Source: Fusobacterium sp. FSA-380-WT-3A (GTDB lineage Bacteria; Fusobacteriota; Fusobacteriia; Fusobacteriales; Fusobacteriaceae). Taken from it: 64,000 nt of DNA. A model generated the notes under the pieces. It saw only the letters and a program-made list of their open reading frames with translations. It had not been told where the DNA came from and did no database searches. The position numbers and the translations under genes were made by a program. Shown here piece after piece: positions 58,899 to 64,000 of this stretch. The stretch spans positions 62,001 through 126,000 of the forward strand of contig NZ_JABAFQ010000004.1 in the NCBI RefSeq assembly GCF_012843705.1, read 5' to 3'. Position 1 is the first letter of the stretch, and each line of letters begins with the position of its first letter.

Positions 58899-60252
58899 AT
58901 TTTACATATTTATTTATTAAATTATTAGCTTTAGTTTGAGTTATTTTTAGATAATTAGCCAATTTTCTTGAAGAATTATATTTTTTATATGCTTTATTTA
59001 TCAATTGAGCTTTAAACTCATCTACTTTTTCTTCAAAAGAAAAACTTTCATCATCATCAAATATATTATTTTCTATAGGTGTATTTTGATATTTAATAAA
59101 ATTACTTATATTTATTAAATCATTTTCCGAAGTTATAATCAATCTTTCAATTCTATGTTGGAGTTCTCTAATATTTCCATGCCACTTTTCATTTTTTAAA
59201 TACTCAATAGTTTCATCACTTATTTTCTTATTTAAAGAATATTTTTTATTAAAAATATTAAAGAAATGTTTTACAAGATAGGGAATATCCTCTTTTCTCT
59301 CCCTTAGAGCTGGAAGATGCAATTCAATAACATTTAATCTATAATATAAATCCTCTCTAAATAATTTATTCTTAACCATCTCTTTTAAATCTCTGTTAGT
59401 AGCAGCAATAATTCTAACATCAACTTTAATTTCTTTGTTAGAACCAATAGGCATTATTTTTTTCTCTTGTAAAAATTGTAAAAGTTTAGCCTGTGTTGTT
59501 AAAGGTAGTTCAGAAATTTCATCTAAAAGTAAAGTTCCTCCATCAGCAGTTTCAATAAGTCCCTTTTTTCCACTGTTATTAGCTCCTGTAAAAGCCCCTT
59601 TTTCATAACCAAATAATTCACTTTCAACTAAATTTTCAGGAATACTAGCACAGTTTAAACTTATAAAAGGTTTTCCTTTTCTAGTCCCACTAGAGTGAAT
59701 ATATTTTGCCAAAATACTTTTTCCTGTTCCACTTTCCCCTGTAAGAATACAAGAAACATCAACAGTACTTATTTTTTCAGCTATCTTAATAATTTCTTTC
59801 ATTTTTTTGCTATTGGTTTCCAATAAATATTCTGTAGAATTATCCAGATTTACAGATACATAATTAGGATTATATAAAGTTATATTTTGTGGATTATCTC
59901 TGACACTCATAACCACATATTTTATATTATTTTTATCATCAAATATAGGAATAGCTATTGTTGTAATACTTGCTCCAAATATTGTACTTTGATGAGCCAT
60001 ATAAGGTTTCTTTTCTTCATATACAATAGGAAGAATAGAGCAATCCCAAGTACTATTTTTTTGAGAAACAAAATCAAAAAAAGATTTTCCAATCATAGAT
60101 TCAGCAGAACAATTATAGTGTCTTTCACAAGCATTATTTACATAGACAATATTGTAACAATCATCATATATCATAACTTCATCATAAAGATTATCAATAA
60201 GATGACGAAACTCCTTAAACTCTTTAGAAAAATTTATATTTTTAAATATCAT
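58897..60252 (-). CDS. Sigma-54-dependent PAS/AAA+ transcriptional activator
   Basis: About 451 residues. An N-terminal PAS domain (residues ~20-120 of the long form, DCYNIVYVNNACERHYNCSAE) is followed by an AAA+ domain with Walker A GESGTGKS (~175-182), the sigma-54 contact GAFTGA (~222-227) and Walker B GGTLLLDEIS (~241-250), and a TyrR-type helix-turn-helix (YNSSRKLANYLKITQTKANNLINKY). The start is the ATG behind AGGGTGG; a GTG 9 bases upstream is less likely. It is divergent from a sugar-acid operon with a -24/-12 promoter, its probable target. Confidence 0.92.
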   Translation of the reverse strand: MIFKNINFSKEFKEFRHLIDNLYDEVMIYDDCYNIVYVNNACERHYNCSAESMIGKSFFDFVSQKNSTWDCSILPIVYEEKKPYMAHQSTIFGASITTIAIPIFDDKNNIKYVVMSVRDNPQNITLYNPNYVSVNLDNSTEYLLETNSKKMKEIIKIAEKISTVDVSCILTGESGTGKSILAKYIHSSGTRKGKPFISLNCASIPENLVESELFGYEKGAFTGANNSGKKGLIETADGGTLLLDEISELPLTTQAKLLQFLQEKKIMPIGSNKEIKVDVRIIAATNRDLKEMVKNKLFREDLYYRLNVIELHLPALRERKEDIPYLVKHFFNIFNKKYSLNKKISDETIEYLKNEKWHGNIRELQHRIERLIITSENDLINISNFIKYQNTPIENNIFDDDESFSFEEKVDEFKAQLINKAYKKYNSSRKLANYLKITQTKANNLINKYVK

Positions 60253-60297
60253 AATAACCACCCTATTTTTAATATTAATATATTATATAATAAATTT

Positions 60298-60357
60298 GAG
60301 TTAAAATCAATTCAGCGAGTTAAAAATAACTCTAAAAAAATGAAATGTTTTTAACTC
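60298..60357. promoter_or_regulatory. Candidate activator sites (GAGTTA repeats)
   Basis: GAGTTAAAA half-sites occur at 60298 and at 60317, where GAGTTA-AAAA-TAACTC (60317-60332) is a perfect palindrome, and an inverted half-site TAACTC is at 60352-60357. They lie 70-130 bases upstream of the -24/-12 promoter, where sigma-54 activators bind. Confidence 0.6.
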
Positions 60358-60380
60358 ATCAATTAAAAAATATGAAAAAA

Positions 60381-60411
60381 ATATTCTAAATTTAAAAAAA
60401 ATGTTCTAAAT
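60381..60411. repeat. Direct repeat in the sigma-54 promoter region
   Basis: ATATTCTAAAT (60381-60391) and ATGTTCTAAAT (60401-60411) are spaced by 20 bases, two helical turns, and are another possible protein-binding pair. Confidence 0.5.
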
Positions 60412-60425
60412 AAAATATTTTTTTA

Positions 60426-60441
60426 TGGCATTAATATTGCT
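60426..60441 (+). promoter_or_regulatory. Sigma-54 (-24/-12) promoter
   Basis: TGGCATTAATATTGCT matches the TGGCAC...TTGC pattern, with exactly ten bases between GG (60427-60428) and GC (60439-60440). It sits before the enolase-superfamily gene and opposite a sigma-54 activator gene. Confidence 0.85.
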
Positions 60442-60475
60442 TTAATAATTTATAAAATAATTTAGGAGGTATAAA

Positions 60476-61594
60476 ATGAAAATAACAGATATCGAAGTTA
60501 TATGTTTAAGAGTTCCAAAATATGAAGACTCTTGTGAGTGGGGAGAAGATGCTGTTATAGTAAAAGTTCATACAGATATGGGAATTACAGGAATTGGAGA
60601 AAGTGATACATCTCCATTAGTTGTAAAAGCTTTAATAGAAGCTCCAGAAACAAACCTTTATTGTAGTGGACTAAAAAGATTACTAATTGGAGAAAATCCA
60701 TTAGAAATTCAAAAACTATGGGATAAAATGTATTGGGCTTCTAACTATGTAGGAAGAAGAGGGGCTGGAATTCATGCAATCAGTGCCATTGATATAGCTT
60801 TATGGGATATAGCTTCTCAATATTATAAAGTTCCAATCTATATGTTACTTGGTGGAAAATATAGAGATAAAATAAAAACATATGGAACTTTCATTCCAGC
60901 AGATACTCCAGAAGAAAATAAAGAAATAGTTCGTAGATTAAAAGAGCAAGGATTTAAAAGTTTAAAATTTGGTGGAGGAATTTTAGGAGATGACCCAGAT
61001 ACAGATGAGGCAATAATCAAAGCTGTAAGAGAGGAAGCTGGAGAAGATTTTCAATTACAAATAGACTTAGCAACAAAATGGAGAACTTATGGACATTCAG
61101 TTTATATGTTTAAAAGATTAGAAAAATATAATTTAAACTGGATTGAAGAACCAATCTTAGCAGATGATTTAAAAGGATATAAAAAATTAGGAGAAATTTC
61201 TAGTGTAAAAGTTGCTGGTGGAGAATCTTTAACAACTCGTTATGAATTTCAAGATTTCTTAAAAAATGCAGAACCAAGTATAGTTCAACCAGATATTACA
61301 AGATGTGGTGGAATTAGTGAAATGAGAAAAATTTATGATTTAGCAACTTTATCAGGAACAAAATTAGTTCCACATGGATTTAGTACAGGAATTTTATTAG
61401 CAGCTACAGTACAATTTTTAGCAGCTACAGAACAAGGAGATTTAATAGAATATTCTCAAAGTAACAGTCCATTATTTACAAAATTAGTAAAAAATAGAAT
61501 ACAAATGGAAGATGGATATGTAAAAGTTCCAGACTGTATCGGTTTAGGTGTTGAATTAGATGAAGAATTAATAGAAAAATATAGAATGAAATAA
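60476..61594 (+). CDS. Mandelate racemase/enolase-superfamily sugar-acid dehydratase
   Basis: 372 residues. N-terminal cap KITDIEVICLRVPKY, then a beta barrel with GFKSLKFGGG (Lys of the second strand), QIDLATKW, NWIEEPIL, VAGGES (metal ligands Asp/Glu/Glu) and KLVPHGFSTGILLAA with the base His. This is the D-galactonate/L-galactonate/gluconate-dehydratase type of the family; exact substrate cannot be read. It begins the operon under the sigma-54 promoter, behind TTAGGAGG. Downstream UxaA-type genes and a permease point to catabolism of a sugar acid. Confidence 0.85.
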   Translation: MKITDIEVICLRVPKYEDSCEWGEDAVIVKVHTDMGITGIGESDTSPLVVKALIEAPETNLYCSGLKRLLIGENPLEIQKLWDKMYWASNYVGRRGAGIHAISAIDIALWDIASQYYKVPIYMLLGGKYRDKIKTYGTFIPADTPEENKEIVRRLKEQGFKSLKFGGGILGDDPDTDEAIIKAVREEAGEDFQLQIDLATKWRTYGHSVYMFKRLEKYNLNWIEEPILADDLKGYKKLGEISSVKVAGGESLTTRYEFQDFLKNAEPSIVQPDITRCGGISEMRKIYDLATLSGTKLVPHGFSTGILLAATVQFLAATEQGDLIEYSQSNSPLFTKLVKNRIQMEDGYVKVPDCIGLGVELDEELIEKYRMK

Positions 61595-61642
61595 AAAATA
61601 GAAATAAAAATAAAAGTAGGGTAAAATAAAAAAGGGGGAAAA

Positions 61643-62980
61643 ATGGAAAATACAGGAACATTAGATAGAAAGACCTTATTAGCAATAGGAACAGGATGTG
61701 TAGTTGGGGCAGGAGTTGTTAGTCTAGTTGGACAAGCTATTGGACTTACAGGATATTCAGCTTATATAGCTTATGCTTTAGCAGTAGTTTTAGGATTAAT
61801 TTATAACTTACCTATAATTTTTGCAAGTGGTGCCATAAAAATGGATGGAGGACCATATGCTTTAATCAGTACAATACTTGGTAAAAAATTTGCAGGAATG
61901 TATGTAGTTAGTTTCTTTCTTTACTTTCCAACAATAGCAATTTATGGAGTTGCTTTAGGAAAATATGTAAACTCTTTATTACCAAATGTACCAGTAAAAC
62001 TTGTGGCTTTAATTGTACTAACACTTTTCTATGTTATAAACTTACGTGGAATAGATTTCTTAGCAAAAGCTCAAAATATAATGACAACACTTTTAGTAGT
62101 TGGATTGATTACATTTGCTTTAATGGGAATTAATAAATTAAATATGAATCATATTTTAGATGTAAGCAGTCCTGAATTCTTTACAAATGGACCAAAGGGA
62201 GTTTTAAATGCTATTTGTGTATTAATGTTCTCTACAACAGGTCAATATTATGTAATATACTTCACAAGATTTGCAAAAAATCCTAAAAAAGATATGCCAT
62301 TTGCAATATTAGGAACAACAGTTATAACTTTATTCTTATATGTTTCAGTTACATTAGTAGCAGTTGGAGTTTTACCTTTAGATGTTGTAAAAAATCAACC
62401 TTTAACATATGTTGCTCAAGAGATTTTATCAAAACCATTATTTATATTCTTTATGATTTCAGCTCCATTTATGGCACTAGCTACAACAATTAATGGTTGC
62501 TTTGCAGCTTATGTAGAACCAATATTTAATGCTACAAAAGATGGATGGTTCCCTGAAAAATTAGGAAGAACTAATAAAAAAGGAAATCCTTGGATAATTT
62601 TAACTCTTCTTTGGTTAGCTTCAATGCTTCCAATAGTATTAGATTGGGATATAAATACAATTGCAAATACTTATGTACTTGTTGATTTAACTTTAGGAAT
62701 CCTAATGATAACATCAGTTTCTAAATTACCTAAATTATATCCAAATGCTTGGGCAAAAAGAGAGTTTGGAAAACATGTATCAGATGGAATGTTTAAATTA
62801 ATAGTTATAATGGCTTATATAGTTCAAGCAATTATAATTTTAAACTCATTAACTTCTATAAAACTATATATTATCGTTATAACAGTAGTGGCTTTTGGAA
62901 CAGGAATTTTCTATGCTACTAAGAAAGAAAAAGATGATTCTATAAAAATTCCTATTTTAGAAATAAAAGATGAAGATTAA
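61643..62980 (+). CDS. APC-superfamily permease
   Basis: 445 residues, about 12 membrane segments. TLLAIGTGCVVGAGVVSLVGQAI is the typical first helix of amino acid/polyamine/organocation transporters (GxG substrate loop), and KMDGGPYALISTILGKKFAGMYVV the third helix region. It could import an amino acid or the sugar-acid substrate of the operon; APC proteins rarely carry sugar acids, so specificity is uncertain. Its stop overlaps the start region of the next gene. Confidence 0.8.
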   Translation: MENTGTLDRKTLLAIGTGCVVGAGVVSLVGQAIGLTGYSAYIAYALAVVLGLIYNLPIIFASGAIKMDGGPYALISTILGKKFAGMYVVSFFLYFPTIAIYGVALGKYVNSLLPNVPVKLVALIVLTLFYVINLRGIDFLAKAQNIMTTLLVVGLITFALMGINKLNMNHILDVSSPEFFTNGPKGVLNAICVLMFSTTGQYYVIYFTRFAKNPKKDMPFAILGTTVITLFLYVSVTLVAVGVLPLDVVKNQPLTYVAQEILSKPLFIFFMISAPFMALATTINGCFAAYVEPIFNATKDGWFPEKLGRTNKKGNPWIILTLLWLASMLPIVLDWDINTIANTYVLVDLTLGILMITSVSKLPKLYPNAWAKREFGKHVSDGMFKLIVIMAYIVQAIIILNSLTSIKLYIIVITVVAFGTGIFYATKKEKDDSIKIPILEIKDED

Positions 62981-62993
62981 TAGGGTGATAATT

Positions 62994-63329
62994 ATGAAAA
63001 GAAGTATGTTAATGAATGAAAAAGATGACGGTGTAACAGTTTTAGAAAATGTAGAGTGTGGAGATATAGTTGGAATATACGACCATCATAATAAATTAAT
63101 AGGGGAAATAAAAGCCCAAGAGAGAATACCATTTGGAAATAAAATTTGTCTAAGAGATAAAAATGTAGGAGATATAATATATAAATATGGAGAACCTATT
63201 GGAGAGGCTACAAAATTTATACAAAGAGGAAAACTTATTCATGTTCACAATGTTAAAAGTTTATCAGTAGATATTCCAGAAGTATGTAAAAAAGAGATAA
63301 TCAGACAAATGGGAATCGAGGTGGAATAG
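62994..63329 (+). CDS. UxaA-family small subunit (SAF domain)
   Basis: 111 residues from the ATG behind ATAGGGTGATAATT; the longest frame starts 24 bases earlier. NVECGDIVGIYDHHNKLIGEIKAQERIPFGNKICLRDKNVGDIIYKYGEPIGEAT is the SAF domain of altronate/galactarate dehydratase or sulfolactate sulfo-lyase small subunits, with the conserved I-P-F-G-K and Y-G-x-x-I-G-x-A-T. It pairs with the large-subunit gene 3 bases downstream. Confidence 0.88.
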   Translation: MKRSMLMNEKDDGVTVLENVECGDIVGIYDHHNKLIGEIKAQERIPFGNKICLRDKNVGDIIYKYGEPIGEATKFIQRGKLIHVHNVKSLSVDIPEVCKKEIIRQMGIEVE

Positions 63330-63331
63330 TT

Positions 63332-64000
63332 ATGGAATTTTTAGGATATAGAAGAGAAGATGGACAAGTTGGAATAAGAAATAAAATTTTAATTATATCA
63401 GTAGATGAATGTTGTGATGGAATTGCTAGAAAAATTGGAGATGCTAGTGAAAATACTGTTATCCTAACAAATTGGTACACTTGCATGTTAGGTGGAAATG
63501 AAGAAACTTTTAATCAAATGGTAGCTGTTGGAAAATCTCCAAATGTAGCAGGAGTTTTAGTTCTTGCTATGGGTTGTGGAAGTATTCCACCAGAAAGTAT
63601 AGTTAATCCAATAGAGGCTACAGGAAAAAAAGTAAAATATCTTGTTTGTCAAAAAGAGGGAGGAACAAGAAAAACTATAGAAAAGGGAAAAGAAATTGTA
63701 AAAGAGATGGATAACTATATTAAAAATTTAGTTCCAGAAAAATTCCCTTTAAGTAAACTTATAGTAGGTGTAAAATGTGGTGGAAGTGATACAAGTTCTG
63801 GTATAGCTTCAAATCCAAGTGTTGGAAAAATGGTAGATACTTTAGTTGAAATGGGAGGAACTTGTATAGGTGGAGAATTATTTGAGCTTATTGGTTGTGA
63901 AAAAATTTTAACTAAGAGAGCTGTAAATGATAAAGTTAAAGAGAAAATTTTAACTTTAATCGACAATGAGAAAAAACGTTGGAGTGTAGAGGGAACAGAT
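63332..64000 (+). CDS. UxaA-family large subunit (altronate dehydratase-like), cut by the window end
   Basis: Starts at ATG 63332 behind GAGGTGG and remains open to the end, so about 223 residues of the N-terminal part are visible. FLGYRREDGQVGIRNKILII is the standard UxaA opening. NWYTCMLGGNEETFNQMV, VLVLAMGCGSIPPESI and VGVKCGGSDTSSGIASNPSVGKMVD carry cysteines that bind iron in the family. Together with the small subunit it dehydrates an aldonate or aldarate. SuyB-type sulfolactate lyase is the alternative. Confidence 0.88.
   Translation, partial: MEFLGYRREDGQVGIRNKILIISVDECCDGIARKIGDASENTVILTNWYTCMLGGNEETFNQMVAVGKSPNVAGVLVLAMGCGSIPPESIVNPIEATGKKVKYLVCQKEGGTRKTIEKGKEIVKEMDNYIKNLVPEKFPLSKLIVGVKCGGSDTSSGIASNPSVGKMVDTLVEMGGTCIGGELFELIGCEKILTKRAVNDKVKEKILTLIDNEKKRWSVEGTD

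Noticed and set aside
63715-63966. Minus-strand ORF opposite the UxaA large subunit
   Set aside because: The + strand shows clear UxaA motifs through the whole interval.

Overview
The window looks like a Fusobacterium chromosome, probably one of the larger-genome species rather than F. nucleatum. Base composition is extremely AT-rich and A/G-biased on the coding strand. The gene set is Gram-negative (autotransporter, MipA/OmpV porin-like protein, LpxD-like enzymes, O-antigen-type genes), while promoters and AGGAGG ribosome sites look Firmicute-like. This assignment rests on gene content and style; no rRNA, tRNA or CRISPR array was found.

Layout. 1-2940: end of an unknown gene, coaX, a RelE/RelB-type toxin-antitoxin pair with a well-formed promoter, and an aminotransferase. 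3114-17133: first glycan cluster, with two GT9 transferases, an SF1 helicase broken by an in-frame TGA, several GT2/GT-B enzymes, a frameshifted CgtA-like GalNAc transferase, a VioA/VioB-like pair, a GT8, a chimeric CgtA remnant and an O-antigen ligase/polymerase. 17130-20340: a structured-RNA candidate, then a phage-like repressor/replication cassette with no integrase or structural genes. 20387-40457: second glycan operon, led by a polyisoprenyl-phosphate sugar transferase and carrying a WbpA/E/I/B-like route to a 2,3-diamino-uronic acid, two LpxD-like acyltransferases, a NodB-like deacetylase, an FdtA/FdtB/QdtF-like route to a formylated 3-amino-dideoxyhexose, Wzx and Wzy. It ends in decayed genes. 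41047-42893: two small regulator loci. 42901-47350: a flippase plus three GT2 genes, flanked by near-identical terminators and preceded by a T15 tract in the promoter spacer. 47351-58620: DUF535 gene, lipoprotein-type subtilisin autotransporter, 7TM sensor plus LytTR regulator, a double-length Wzz-like protein, MipA/OmpV protein, rmlA and rmlC. 58626-58895: RNA element and a 29-codon hydrophobic ORF resembling a type I toxin locus. 58897-64000: a sigma-54 activator divergent from a sugar-acid catabolic operon that has a clear -24/-12 promoter.

Working together, most of the window makes activated sugars, assembles them on a lipid carrier, flips, polymerises and length-controls them, and attaches them to the cell surface. 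Two Wzx and two Wzy/WaaL-like proteins imply more than one glycan. Several transferases are broken or have lost catalytic residues, and three duplicated or variable DNA signals suggest the surface glycan is under diversifying selection.
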